Positions 25,901 through 40,900 of a stretch of DNA of 64,000 nt are shown piece after piece. The translations under genes were made by a program, and so were the position numbers. The first letter of the stretch is position 1, and every line of letters starts with the position of its first letter. Location of the stretch: NCBI RefSeq assembly GCF_032854445.1, contig NC_088306.1, forward strand, positions 562,501-626,500. Reading direction: 5' to 3'. The notes beneath the pieces were generated by a model. That model had not been told where the DNA came from. It saw only the letters and a program-made list of their open reading frames with translations, and ran no database searches. This stretch comes from Liolophura sinensis (taxonomy: Eukaryota; Mollusca; Polyplacophora; Chitonida; Chitonidae).

Positions 25901-28900
25901 ATCTTGCTCTATAAATTTTTGAAACTTTATCACCTATTTTGAATGTAACATTTGATGAGGCTGATATTTGATGGGCTATTCTAAAGTAACAGTCAAAACT
26001 GGATTGGAATTGGGCTTATCTTCATAATTAACATATTAATGAGTTGAGGGATATTCTCAAAATATCCAACATATTTTACACCTTGTAAGATTTAGGATAT
26101 ACACTTACACTGGCCTAGGGCCAACATCCCATTTACTCACGCGTAGGCGTATATAAACGCTACATATGATTGCGCTTGTCGTGTGCAAACTAAATAAGCA
26201 GATGTTTGAGCTCATAAAATTTAATAAACGACAGGCCCTACAATTCTGAAATTGGGAATATCATAAATAGACTTGATGTTAAAAGGAAAGACATGCTGAC
26301 CTTTATATGCGCCAGTGGTTTGAATTTTATAAACTGTAGGCCATGTGGGATGTACAGATATAATTCAGGACAGATACAGTTTCAATACAGACTTTTGAAA
26401 GCGCCTTTTGTTGTATATAAGCACACACATTACACACACCAATGCCAAATATTCCTGCGTAATTTTGTAGTCAACATGAAACTGTCATAAATTTATCAAA
26501 TGATAAGCCAAAGACCTTGAGTCTGTTTCCAAATTCTGAAATTCTATACCGCCACAGCTGTATACAGCAGTGCAGCGTGGGTTTCAGTGATGCAATGTGC
26601 TGCACATACATATCTGCCGGTACCTAACTCTGCCATATATGCCTCTAATGAGGCTTGCTGTTTAAGAATTAGTGAAGTAATTTATGTCATATACAAAATA
26701 TTGCATACTCAAGATGCAAACTTGAAGCCTCTGTCCTCAAGAGAACAGTACGTATGGGTGGCAGACCAAAACAGTTGGGGTCCCAAACAGTAAGCCCTTA
26801 AAACTCGAATATTGTGCACAATTTGTGTGGTACCCATATGAAGGTACCTGGTCGGCATATTGTACGCTGACCGTGGGCCGCCCATCAACATATCCTTCAG
26901 CCACACTGGGTGTAGGATTGAGGCTAGGATCTGGCTGTAGTGTCAGGGTCGGCATACTGTATGCTGACCGTGGGCCAACCGTCAGTGTATCCTCCAGCCA
27001 CATTGGGTGTAGGATTGAGGCTAGGATCCGGCTGTACTGTACAGGGTTGGCATACTGTATGCTGACCGTGGGCCAACCGTCAGTGTGTCCTCCAGCCACT
27101 TTGGATGTAGGATTGATGGCTAGGATCCGGCTGTACTGTGCAGGGTCGGCATACTGTATGCTGACCGTGGGCCAACCGTCAGTGTATCCTCCAGCCACAT
27201 TGGGTGTAGGATTGAGGCTAGGATCCGGCTGTACTGTACAGGGTCGGCATACTGTATGCTGACCGTGGGCCAACCGTCAGTGTATCCTCCAGCCACATTG
27301 GGTGTAGGATTGAGGCTAGGATCCGGCTGTACTGTACAGGGTCGGCATACTGTATGCTGACCGTGGGCCAACCATCAGTGTATGCTCCAGCCACATTGGG
27401 TGTAGGATTTAGGCTAGGTTCCGGCTGTACTGTACAGGGTCGGCATACTGTATGCTGACCGTGGGCCAACCGTCAGTGTATCCTCCAGCCACATTGGGTG
27501 TAGGATTGAGGCTAGGATCCGGCTGTACTGTACAGGGTAGGCATACTGTACGCTGACCGTGGGCCAACTGTCTGTGTGTCCTCCAGCCACATTGGGTGTA
27601 GGATTGAGGCTAGGATCCGGCTGTACTGTACAGGGTCGGCATACTGTATGCTGACCGTGGGCCAACCGTCAGTGTATCCTCCAGCCACATTGGGTGTAGG
27701 ATTGAGGCTAGGATCCGGCTGTACTGTACAGGGTCGGCATACTGTACGCTGACCGTGGGCCAACTGTCTGTGTGTCCTCCAGCCACATTGGGTGTAGGAT
27801 TGAGGCTAGGATCCGGCTGTACTGTACAGGGTCGGCATACTGTATGCTGACCGTGGGCCAACCGTCAGTGTATCCTCCAGCCACATTGGGTGTAGGATTG
27901 AGGCTACGATCCGGCTGTACTGAACAGGGTCGGCATACTGTACGCTGACCGTGGGCCAAACGTCTGTGTATCCTCCAGCCACTTTGGGCGTAGGATTGAG
28001 GCTAGGATCCGGCTGTACTGTACAGGGTCGGCAGATTGTATGTTGACTGTCGGCCGACCGTCAGTGTATCCTTTGGCCGCAGTGGGTGTAGGATTCATGG
28101 CTTGGATCCGGCTGTAATCACAGTACATGGTCGGCAGATTGTACGCTGACCGTGGGCCAACCGTCTGTGTATCCTCCAGCCACATTGAGTGTAGGATTGA
28201 GGCTAAGATCCGGCTATACTGTACAGGTTTGGCATATTGTATGCTGACCGTGGGCCGACCGTCAGTGTATCCTTCGGCCGCAGTGGGTGTAGGATTCATG
28301 GCTTGGATCCGGCTGTAATCACAGTACATGGTCGGCAGATTGTACACTGACCGTGGGCCAACCGTCTGTGTATCCTCTGGCCACATTGGGTGTAGGATTG
28401 AGGCTAGGATCTGGCTGTACTGTACAGGGTCGGCATACTGTATGCTGACCGTGGGTCAACCGTCAGTGTATCCTCCAGCCACATTGGGTGTAGGATTGAG
28501 GCTAGGATCTGGCTGTACTGTACAGGGTCGGCATACTGTATGCTGACCGTGGGCCAACCGTCAGTGTATCCTCCAGCCACATTGGGTGTAGGATTGAGGC
28601 TAGGATCCGGCTGTACTGAACAGGGTCGGCATACTGTACGCTGACCGTGGGCCAACCGTCTGTGTATCCTCCAGCCACTTTGGGTGTAGGATTGAGGCTA
28701 GGATCTGGCTGTACTGTACAGGGTCGGCAGATTGTATGTTGACTGTGGGCCGACCGTCAGTGTATCCTTCGGCAGCAGTGGGTGTAGGATTTAGGCTAGG
28801 TTCCGGCTGTACTGTACAGGTTTGGCATATTGTATGCTGACCGTGGGCCGACCGTCAGTGTATCCTTCGGCCGCAGTGGGTGTAGGATTCATGGCTTGGA

Positions 28901-31900
28901 TCCGGCTGTAATCACAGTACATGGTCGGCAGATTGTACACTGACCGTGGGCCAACTGTCTGTGTATCCTCTGGCCACATTGGGTGTAGGATTGAGGCTAG
29001 GATCCGGCTGTACTGTACAGGGTCGGCATACTGTATGCTGACCGTGGGCCAACCGTCAGTGTATCCTCCAGCCACATTGGGTGTAGGATTGAGGCTAGGA
29101 TCCGGCCGTACTGTACAGGGTCGGCATACTGTATGCTGACTGTGGGCCAACCGTCAGTGTATCCTCCAGCCACACTGGGTGTAGGATTGAGGCTAGGATC
29201 CGGCTGTACTGTACAGGGTCGGCATACTGTATGCTGACCGTAGGCCAACCGTCAGTGTATCCTCCAGCCACATTGGGTGTAGGATTGAGGCTAGGATCCG
29301 GCTGTACTGAACAGGGTCGGCATACTGTACGCTGACCGTGGGCCAACCGTCTGTGTATCCTCCAGCCACTTTGGGTGTAGGATTGAGGCTAGGATCCGGC
29401 TGTATGTACAGGGTCGGCAGATTGTATGTTGACTGTGGGCCGACCGTCAGTGTATCCTTCGGCCGCAGTGGGTGTAGGATTTATGCTAGGTTCCGGCTGT
29501 ACTGTACAGGTTTGGCATATTGTATGCTGACCGTGGGCCGACCGTCAGCGTATCCTTCGGCCGCAGTGGGTGTAGGATTCATGGCTTGGATCCGGCTGTA
29601 ATCACAGTACATGGTCGGCAGATTGTACACTGACCGTGGGCCAACCGTCAGTGTATCCTCCAGCCACATTGGGTGTAGGATTGAGGCTAGGATCCGGCTG
29701 TACTGAACAGGGTCGGCATACTGTATGCTGACCGTGGGCCAACCGTCTGTGTATCCTTCGGCCGCAGTGGGTGTAGGATTCATGGCTTGGATCCGGCTGT
29801 AATCACAGTACATGGTCGGCAGATTGTACACTGACCGTGGGCCAACCATCTGTGTATCCTCTGGCCACATTGGGTGTAGGATTGAGGCTAGGATCTGGCT
29901 GTACTGTACAGGGTCGGCATACTGTATGCTGACCGTGGGCCAACCGTCAGTGTATCCTCCAGCCACATTGGGTGTAGGATTGAGGCTAAGATCCGGCTGT
30001 ACTGTACAGGTTTGGCATATTGTATGCTGACCGTGGGCCGACCGTCAGTGTATCCTTCGGCCGCAGTGGGTGTAGGATTCATGGCTTGGATCCGGCTGTA
30101 ATCACAGTACATGGTAGGCAGATTGTACGCTGACCGTGGGCCAACCGTCTGTGTATCCTCCAGCCACATTGGGTGTAGGATTGAGGCTAGGATCTGGGTG
30201 TACTGTACAGGGTCGGCATACTGTATGCTGACCGTGGGCCGACCGTCAGTGTATCCCCCAGCCACATTGGGTGTAGGATTGATGGCTAGGATCCGGCTGT
30301 ACTCACAGTACATGGTTGGCGTATTGTATGCTGACCGTGGGCCGACCGTCAGCCCATCCTTCGGCCACAGTGGGTGTAGGATTGTCGGCTAGGATCCGAC
30401 TGTAATCACAGTACATGGTCGGCAGATTGTATGTTGACCGTGGGCCGACCGTCAGTGTATCCTTCGGCCACAGTGGGTGTAGGATTCATGGCTTGGATCC
30501 GGCTGTAATCACAGTACATGGTCGGTATATTGTATGCTGACCGAGGGCCGACCATCAGCACATCCTCCGGCCACAGCGAATGTAGGACTGATGGTTAGGA
30601 TCCAGCTGTACTGCATGTATACCTGTCTCAATCTAAACCTATCTGACTGTTGTGTATTTGCACTCACTAACTCACCATTGTTAAAGGCACTGTAGAAATT
30701 TCACCATTTTCATTCGAGCTGGAAAAGGAAACAGACTGAATCATTAAGAGAATAAATTCCTCTACATATTGTCATGGCCGTTACGTTTTCCAGTCATACA
30801 TTTATTCAAAAAAATAAATCACTATGCACAGAAACATACCAAAAATTGGCCAAAACACTAAAACTTTAAGTCAAAACACATGCATTCGTAATATCAATTC
30901 AAAATCACACATTAAATGTTCATAACTGTAGTTAATTTGACATCTTATTTACTTATTTATTTGATTGGTGTTTTATGCTCTAAGAATATTTCACTTATAC
31001 GAGGAAACCGGGAAACCCACAACCATCCACAGGTTGCTGACAGACCTTCCCATGGAGAGGAAGCCCGCATGAGCTGGACCTGAACTCACAGCGAACGCAT
31101 TTTTTAGGAGGCTCCTGAGTCATTGTACCATGCTGGCATGCTAACCCCCTCAACCGTGGAGGCCCCTTGAAATTTTAAATGTTGTAACTACACACGTGTA
31201 ATTAAATAACAAGTTTGCATTAGAACAAAATGATCCAAATTTTTGATGGAGGAATATGATACAAGATAACATAGAAACATTCTGTATACAAACATAAACA
31301 GAACACAACTCACTGTTGTAGAGATATATTTGAGTGACAGCTGATAGCATTTTGCGCATAGATTTCTTTGATGGCGGATGTGTTGAGAGAGTGACCAGTG
31401 TCCACTCCTGCTGGACACTCACTTGTCTGAGGAACGATGTCCAGCACTGCCCAGCACCTATAGGAAGGCAGGTGAGAAACATGTCAACCTTGAGACAACC
31501 TACACCATGAAGAGGAAACAATGATGCATCCAGAAATTTTCTCAAAATTCTTGTATCTTTTTTTCTTTGTTTTTGATATCAATAACCAAATGATATAAGA
31601 AAAAAGTTAGCACGATCTAAAGCAAATCCAGTTTGAGAGCGCAAAACCATCCAAATGTTATGTTCAAATGCAGAACAATTTGACTTTCTTACATAAGTTT
31701 TGGGCCTTTCAAGTTTTTGGACGAGTCCTTCTGACAAACACAACAAGGCCCTGTATTGAACAGTGTCACAATGCAAATACTTATAATTTAACAATGTTAA
31801 GTCTATACGTTACAAATATCTTACAAATGTGATTAGACAAAAGCAAAAGTGAGAAGACTATTTGTGTGTGTGTGTGTGTAACCCAAACAAGACATTATAC

Positions 31901-34900
31901 ACGCTGAATCTAGAGAAACACATTTAACGTTTATTTTTTGCTTTAAATTATAAAAATCACTACTCAAGATAATCAAATGTTTCACTCACCATAAAATATT
32001 CAAACCTGTACAGGTTATAATGCCCAATAGCACAGATCTTCTGTAGTTTATCACCTGAGAACAACAACAACAACAACATCTGGGTTAAGTTTTCTTTTTT
32101 TAGGATTTATTCTGCGTCTTCCTGTCATACTTATACGATTACCATTGGCAATGTTTAGAATTCCTTTTTTCCGCGAGTCATTCTGATGCCTGCCTGTGAA
32201 GCCCACAGTATGCTAAGTACCAAGCCTGGAGGGACCTGAGTCCCGAGTCCCATGCCACAAATAAGTCAAAGGCAATAATTGTAACTACAGTAAGTCTTCA
32301 ACCTTTTAGCATGTTTGCAAGGTGTTTATCCATGCAAATTCTGAAGATAATGTTTTGATTTATTTGATTTATTTATTTGATTGGTGATTTATGCTGTACT
32401 CAAGAATATTTCACTCATATGACGGCAGCCAGCATTATGGTGCGAGGAAACCGGGCAGAGCCTTGGGAAACCCACGGCCATCCGCAGGTTGCTGCTGACC
32501 TTCCCACATACGGATAGTATTTTATGTAGACTGACAAATTACATATTTTGTGATTCCATGAAACTGGCCAACCAATGTGGTTTGGTCTACAGAATCAAAT
32601 TATAAACGTGCATAAATTACACTGAAAGTTGCTCTTTGATGGTGGAAAGGGTTAAGGAATTAGGGTTTAGGGTACTTCAATAACATGTAATACAGAGTAT
32701 TCTAACAATATACAGACTTCAAATACAATTGCTATGGTTTCCTCCCACCAAATAATGTTCTCAGCCATCGCTTAAGTGAAGAAACACAATTCAGATAAAT
32801 AAATACACCTGTTAGGTGGAAGCATGTCCTGGTGCAACATACACCCCTTGCTACAATACTGTTTTATTTAAACCATGGTAACAACGTGTCAAAGATGGAA
32901 AACAGAACTTCAAATACAATGGTAAACTGTAGCAGGAAGCAATAACCTGGAATGTGATTCAATGTTCTGTCTCACCTGGTTAGGAACTGGTTGTATTTTC
33001 TCATACAGCATCGGCATTGTCTGGAATATACCACCTGTGTATGGAAAAGAACCATTCATATATGTTAGTAACACTGTCCTCCTTTGTTTGTTTGGGTGTT
33101 TGGGTGTTAACGTTAACATAGTGTTAGCCACAAATTGTTAAACTAGGAGTGCAAAGGAAATTTTAGGGAGTGCATCGCCTTCGACCGAGTGTTCAGGCTG
33201 GGGTCCAGAGGTCACCTAGGTCCCTGTAAGCTCTTGCTTTCTAGATTTTCTCTGATGCATTTGGGGTAAATTTAGTGATCAAAAATACACAAGACATCAA
33301 CTTTTTGAGGAAAGAATGAAGAGTTACCACACCTTATTAATAATTAGTTATTTATTTATTTGATTGGTGTTTTACGCTGTGCTCAAGAATATTTCACTTA
33401 TATACGACGGCGGCCAGCATTATGGTGGAAGGAAACCGGACAGAGCCCGGGGGAAGCACACAACCGTCCACAGGTTGCTGGCAGAGCGCTCACCACGGCT
33501 GACATCACCATGCCAGCTGGCCCAGTTGGAGTATAGGCCTACCCTGGCCTATAAAGAGAGCCTTTCCTGACAGCTTGTACAAGGCAACTCATGATGTCAT
33601 TTTGCAGTATACGCGCTTGTTTTAAAAAAAGAAACAGATAAAAATATTCATACCGGAACATCAATCTAGTGAAAATATATCTTTGCAATTTCCCTTCCCA
33701 AAACATTTACCATGCCGTTTTCTGGGTTGTGTTCTACAAACTATGCTATCCAATATTTAAAGTCGATAGTTGTGTGGCATTATTTACAGGGAAGCATTCA
33801 ACACCCCATCGCATTAGGCTTTATATTCGCAGGATTGCGTTGAATCTACCGATCGCTTGTCTTCCTCCCCACTCGCATATGGGGTCCATACAAGAATGGA
33901 ACATGGATGATTGCCGTTGGATCACTGAAATAATAATGTTCAGTTGAACACAGCTAATCACCACATATGTTACAAATGAGATGTACCCACCATTTACAAG
34001 CCAAAATTCTGGAAACATCTGTTTTTCTGCAATTTTTGTACTTTATATAGGTCTACCAATGTGTGCAGAGTTTTAAACAACTTTGGCAGTATTGAAAAAC
34101 AGCCGTCCAATCACACAAAAACTTAAATCTTTTCAAAACGCCTCTTGCCAAGTGGGTGAGGCTCACTGAGGTGTGACAATGGCACCATGGTATACATTTT
34201 CTAAAAATGCACCTGAAATTATTGAAAATGTATGGTAAGAATAAAAATTTGATGAAAATTGATATTTTTGTTTCGTTTCATGGTCTTGCCAAATGTAAAC
34301 TATCACCTTTGACATATTTACACATTTATATCAGCGCATGATACATGTATATATAAAATTAAATGACAGAAACAGTGACAGTATTCAGAGAAAATTAATC
34401 CAGTAAGCCACACAGAAAGATTAACTGGGGTAGACTCAAACTCCCAGTATCAAGAGGCCAGCAGGGCTTGTTGACAGGGAAATCAACAGGCCCTTCCTCG
34501 AAATAGAAAAAGCAGCACACGAATAAGATTTAACATTGTAGGTTGTTCTGATATGCCCCCATTACAGTGTGTTACTATCTTTTTTCAAAGAATTACATGT
34601 ACATGTGCCTGGTTACCAATGACATGAAAATAGTCAAGAAGAAGTTCATGTAGCAGAGAATTGTAGCCAGGAAGTCAGCTGTGAACTTTTAATGTTGTGT
34701 AAGATGTTTGGAGGTTCCTCGCACAGACCCATCTATAAATACCGGTAGTTAAATATAAGCCATCCTTAGACCAAAGCTTTCAGGTAGAGCAGACTGAAGT
34801 CAGCTGTAGCTTATCAAGATGCTGGCACTCGTAATGGATTTGCTACATCGCTGTGACCTTTAGTTCCAAAACTCCAGTGCAGATGGAATCAAATTTACAA

Positions 34901-37900
34901 GCAACCTTTTATTTTTAAAGTCATCTTCTTATGTAACTCCTGCCAGCTCGGCAAAGTTGTTACTATCAACGGGCCAGCCTATGAACGGTTATTTCGACCA
35001 GTCAAACTACATCTGATTGGAAAACAGCCGTTTTACTATCCAACAGATTAAATTCCAATCAACCAAAGACCGTACATTATGACCGTACATTATGAGTCAA
35101 GTCCCCCGTGAAGCTGGCTCCTTGCACTGTTATTGTTGCTGACAACATTGAAGTCAGTCTTCAGTGAATTCCATGCTTGGTTACTTACTCTAAATTAAAC
35201 ACTCTACATGCCAACACAGTGAAGTAAAAGCTACAGGGCTTGTTACAGGAACAGCTGAGCTATGCATGAAATATTTAACCGTGTTTTCTCAGATCTGACC
35301 ATGCAAATCACGGCTCCACTGTTCGCTAGCTAAATGCATGAACATAAAGCAATGAGATTTCATCTGATTTGTCACCACCACAGAAAATTACAGCAATTAG
35401 TTCGCAAAAACATCTATTACAATATAAATTCCTTAAAATTATATATGATTAATTGTAAATAAATACATGAAATGTTGCTTAAATTGTGCCAATAAGTGAG
35501 TAAGAAAATTGGGGGAATCTCATGAATTTTGTTCCTGCATCTGTTTGATCATTTCCGCACAAAGATAACTCACCCAATGCCACAGTGCCCATCAGAAAAG
35601 GGTCTCCAACAGCGGAGAAATCATTGCTAATGGAATTGTGGATTTTGGTGCCTAACAAAAATGTCACAACCACCTGGAGAATGAAGAGAAAGTACACACA
35701 TACATGTACAGCTGATCAACATTTCCGAACAGAAATAAAATCTCAAACAAGTCTAATAATCTAACAACTAACAACCAGTCTCCTACAGCCAGAGAGACTT
35801 GTTAAAATTACCTTTTGGTGATAACTCTCTGGAATTGGAGTCAAAAATACATGTACTGACAAAGGAATAGATGTACTCAATACAAACTTTAGTAAATACA
35901 AGTACATGTAGTAGATATGGGAAAATCTGCAACGTCACCGAAACTGACCAAAAAGTTCCGAAACATCATCACCACTGTAATTTATGTAGCAAGTAAAATT
36001 ACAACCGCACATTCAAAACCTGTGAAGTTATACATGTAGCTGGACAACGGAGACAGACAGACAAAATCACAATGACCAGACAGAAGTTGGGCATATGTAA
36101 ATATAAATATGGCAATGATATTCTCTAAATTTTAGCTTTTGGTTGGCTGATGACAAAATTTTTGTGAAGAACATTATGTAATGTATACCCGCACATATAA
36201 AACAACTCTTTTCACTGTAACCAAATGGCTTTAGGGCAAATAAGAAAAGCTTGGAGTATCATGGGCTCCAAACACACTGAATATTGCCCACAATTCTCCC
36301 AATAGAATTCAAGTATTTGAGTGTGCATTAAATTCAGCTGGAGAAAGTGAAAAGATCTCAGATACAGTTATCAGTGGTCTGTCTGATGATTATTTTATGT
36401 TGTTCTTTGCTTTAATAAAACAGCAGGAAAAAACATAATTCTGGGGATGGGGGACTAAGGGGAGATAAATCATGACTCACTGTTCCCAGGAGTACTGTCC
36501 CTTTGAGGAAGGTGAGCACTGACACCACCGGCTGGATCAGTTTCAGGGCAAACACAATAGAGACAGTCAGTACACCGACAAACACAGGAATCACGTAAAA
36601 GTGACTGAAAATAAACACAACATACCCAACAGTTGGCTTAACTCAGAACCTGTCAGCAATAACCCATGAGTTATTGTCTACCAGAAGTCATACTCACTTT
36701 GTGTGTAAAATGTACATAAAATGAATCTGTTTAGGAGACCTTGTGTTAGTAAAACTAACAGACCTTGTCAAACAACACAGATTGTCTTATAACAAATTGT
36801 GACAATTTTCTTGTCAATGTACATATGAAAAAAATATATGATAGTTTTGTAAAACTGTGTAACGAAGAAAGCTTCTAGTGGGCTAAGGAAGAATTTGACA
36901 AAAAATACAGAGAATTTTCAACAAAGAACTTTTTCTTTCATTTCCAGACGACAGTATTTAGTTTATCTAAGAAAAAAACAAAAAATGCAATCTAAGTGAA
37001 TACAATCTGCAAGTATTCAATGTTTTATATGAACGCCTGAGATCTGTTAAATAACATTTAACCTTGTCAAACACACTAGACCTTCTTAACAAAAGTTAAG
37101 AACAGTTTAATAAAAACAGCAATAGAAATTATCTCAAACTGAAATTTTAAAGCAAATTAAATACTCTAAAGAACAGTTCTAAAACACATCCAAAAACTCA
37201 GGTAAAACAGCTACCAAAGAGCTTGCCTGTAAATGTAGGAGAAACTTGAATGCAAAACAGAGACATTCTGCTTTTGGTATATGTATGATGTAAACCCTGA
37301 GCTCAATATATGCAATACTTCTTGAGATACCACGTCTAACATCTACCTATACCTTGATTTCAATAAACAAGATGCTAAGTTGTGAATTTTGTGATTTACG
37401 ATAATTATTATACACGCGTGGGACGTGGGCAAAAAACATCCCCCTCCTGTTCCTGTGCATTACATCATGACATGTATGCAAAACCTGGGACATAGGCAAA
37501 AAACATCCCCCTCATGTTCCTGTGCATTACATCATGTCATGTATGCAAAACCTGGGACATGGGCAAAACACATCCCCCTCATGTTCCTGTGCATTACATC
37601 ATGTCATTTATGCAAAACCTGGGACATGGGCTAAAAACATCCCCCTCAAGTTCCTGTGCATTACATCATGCCATGTATGCAAAACCTGGGACATGGGCAA
37701 AAAACATCCCCCTCCTGTTCCTGTGCATTACATCATGCCATGTATGCAAAACCTGGGACATGGGCAAAAAACATCCCCCTCCTGTTACTGTGCATTACAT
37801 CATGTCATGTATGCAAAACCTGGGACATGGGCAAAAAACATCCCCCTTCTGTTACTGTGCATTACATCATGTCATGTATGCAAAACCTGGGACATGGGCA

Positions 37901-40900
37901 AAAAACATCCCCCTCCTGTTCCTGTGCATTACATCATGCCATGTATGCAAAACCTGGGACATGGACAAAAAACATCCCCCTCCTGTTACTGTGCATTACA
38001 TCATGTCATGTATGCAAAACCTGGGACATGGGCAAAAAACATCCCCCTCATGTTCCTGTGCATTACATCATGTCATTTATGCAAAACCTGGGACATGGGC
38101 TAAAAACATCCCCCTCAAGTTCCTGTGCATTACATCATGCCATGTATGCAAAACCTGGGACATGGGCAAAAAACATCCCCCTCCTGTTCCTGTGCATTAC
38201 ATCATGCCATGTATGCAAAACCTGGGACATGGGCAAAAAACATCCCCCTCCTGTTACTGTGCATTACATCATGTCATGTATGCAAAACCTGGGACATGGG
38301 CAAAAAACATCCCCCTTCTGTTACTGTGCATTACATCATGTCATGTATGCAAAACCTGGGACATGGGCAAAAAACATCCCCCTCCTGTTCCTGTGCATTA
38401 CATCATGCCATGTATGCAAAACCTGGGACATGGACAAAAAACATCCCCCTCCTGTTACTGTGCATTACATCATGTCATGTATGCAAAACCTGGGACATGG
38501 GCAAAAAACATCCCCCTCATGTTCCTGTGCATTACATCATGCCATGTATGCAAAACCTGGGACATGGGCAAAAAACATTCCCCTCGTGTTACTGTGCATT
38601 ACATCATGTCATGTATGCAAAACCTGGGACATGGGCAAAAAACATCCCCGTCCTGTTACTGTGCATTACATCATGTCATGTATGCAAAACCTGGGACATG
38701 GACAAAAAACATCCCCTCCTGTTACTGTGCATTACATTATGTCATGTATGCAAAACCTGGGACATGAACAAAAATCATGTCATGTATGCAAAACCTGAGA
38801 CATGAACAAAGACCATCCCCCTCGTGTTACTGTGCATTACATCATGTCATGTATGCAAACCCTGGGACATGGACAAAAAACATCCCCTCCTGTTACTGTG
38901 CATTACATCATGTCATGTATGCAAAACCTGGGACATGGGCAAAAAACATCCCCGTCCTGTTACTGTGCATTACATCATGTCATGTATGCAAAACCTGGGA
39001 CATGGACAAAAATCAGATACCTCGTTTTCCTGTGCATTACATCATGTCATGTATGCAAAACCTGGGACATGGACAAAAAACATCCCTCTCATGTTACTGT
39101 GCATTACATCATGTCATGTATGCAAAAGCTGGGACATGGACAAAAAACATCCCCGTCCTGTTACTGTGCACTACATCATGTCATGTATGCAAAACCTGGG
39201 ACATGAACAAAAAACATCCCCGTTCTGTTACTGTGCACTACATCATGTCATGTATGCAAAACCTGGGACATGGACAAAAATCATCCACCTCGTTTTCCTG
39301 TGCATTACATCATGTCATGTATGCAAAACCTGGGACATGGACAAAAAACATCCCTCTCATGTTACTGTGCATTACATCATGTCATGTATGCAAAACCTGG
39401 GACATGGACAAAAAACATCCCCGTCCTGTTACTGTGCACTACATCATGTCATGTATGCAAAACCTGGGACATGAACAAAAAACATCCCCGTTCTGTTACT
39501 GTCCATTACATTATGTCATGTATGCAAAACCTGGGACATGGACAAAAAATATCCCCCTCGTGTTACTGTGCATTACATCATGTCATGTATGCAAAACCTG
39601 GGACATGAACAAAAAACATCCCCGTTCTGTTACTGTGCACTACATCATGTCATGTATGCAAAACCTGGGACATGGACAAAAAACATCCCCTCCTGTTACT
39701 GTCCATTACATTATGTCATGTATGCAAAACCTGGGACATGAACAAAAATCATCCCCCTTGTGTTACTGTGCATTACATCATGTCATGTATGCAAAACCTG
39801 GGACATGGACAAAAATCATCCACCTCGTATTACTGTGCATAACATCATGTCATGTATGCAAAACCTGGGACATGGACAAAAAACATCCACCTCGTGTTAC
39901 TGTGCATTACATCATGTCATGTATGCAAAACCTGGGACATGGGCAAAAATCACCCCCCTCGTGTTACTGTGCATTACATCATGTCATGTATGCAAAACCT
40001 GGGACATGGACATAAAACATTCCCCTCGTGTTACTGTGCATTACATAATGTCATGTATGCAAAACCTGGGACATGGACATAAAACATCCGTCCTGTTACT
40101 GAGCATTACATAATGTCATGTGTGCAAAACCTGAGCTCAATATATGCAGTACTTTCAGATAGCACCCCTATTATTTACCTCAACATTGGTTTCACTGTTA
40201 CTGGACAATGACGCCTACACTGCGGTTTGACAATAGTTACACTAGTACATTCAGTTACAATACATATGTCATTCTAACTAAGATGTAGAAAAAGAGTTCT
40301 AGGGAAAAAAAAAACAAATTTGTAACATTAAATAATTTAGTAATTCTCTATGTAACAGCCATTTTTCATTTTAATCTGGTCAAAATCATTTTGAAATAAT
40401 CTTGATTTAAAAATTCTGAGTAATCTGTTTTATCAGGTGATACATAGTTTTAGGTCTCTGATAAATTTATCCACTCAGGATAAGCCTACAAAACGCATAA
40501 CTAGAGCTTATTTCTACAGATTAAAGTCTAGCAAATTTCATGGCACTGGATGAATATTCGATATAATTAATATCTACTGCTTAACAAAAAGGTGTAAAAT
40601 TGCTACAATAGGGCAAACAAGAACAAACTAACAGAAGTGAATAAAGACGAAAATGTCTACAAAAACTGAGAAGAACTCAACAAGTCAGAATGTAAGGGTT
40701 TACACACAATGAGAGAAGTGAACAGGCATACCCCACCTCCAAGAACTACTTTTCTCCGAAAATTCTCCTGGAAAAGACCGATCCTCATTGACAAAAGATA
40801 AAAACTGAGATCCATATACACACATGTGTACACAGCAATTATCTGAATTGCTCATACTGATATACTGATCATGTGTATCGTTTTTTAAGTTTGAGTTTTT

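Noticed and set aside
26737-30313. Serial minus-strand frames of 83-178 residues
   Set aside because: Same peptide repeated every 98 bp from the minisatellite; located in transporter intron 14.
37514-38767. 417-residue open frame
   Set aside because: Lies wholly in the 67-bp minisatellite; the three phases give the same repeated peptides, and flanking transporter exons on the other strand show this is an intron.
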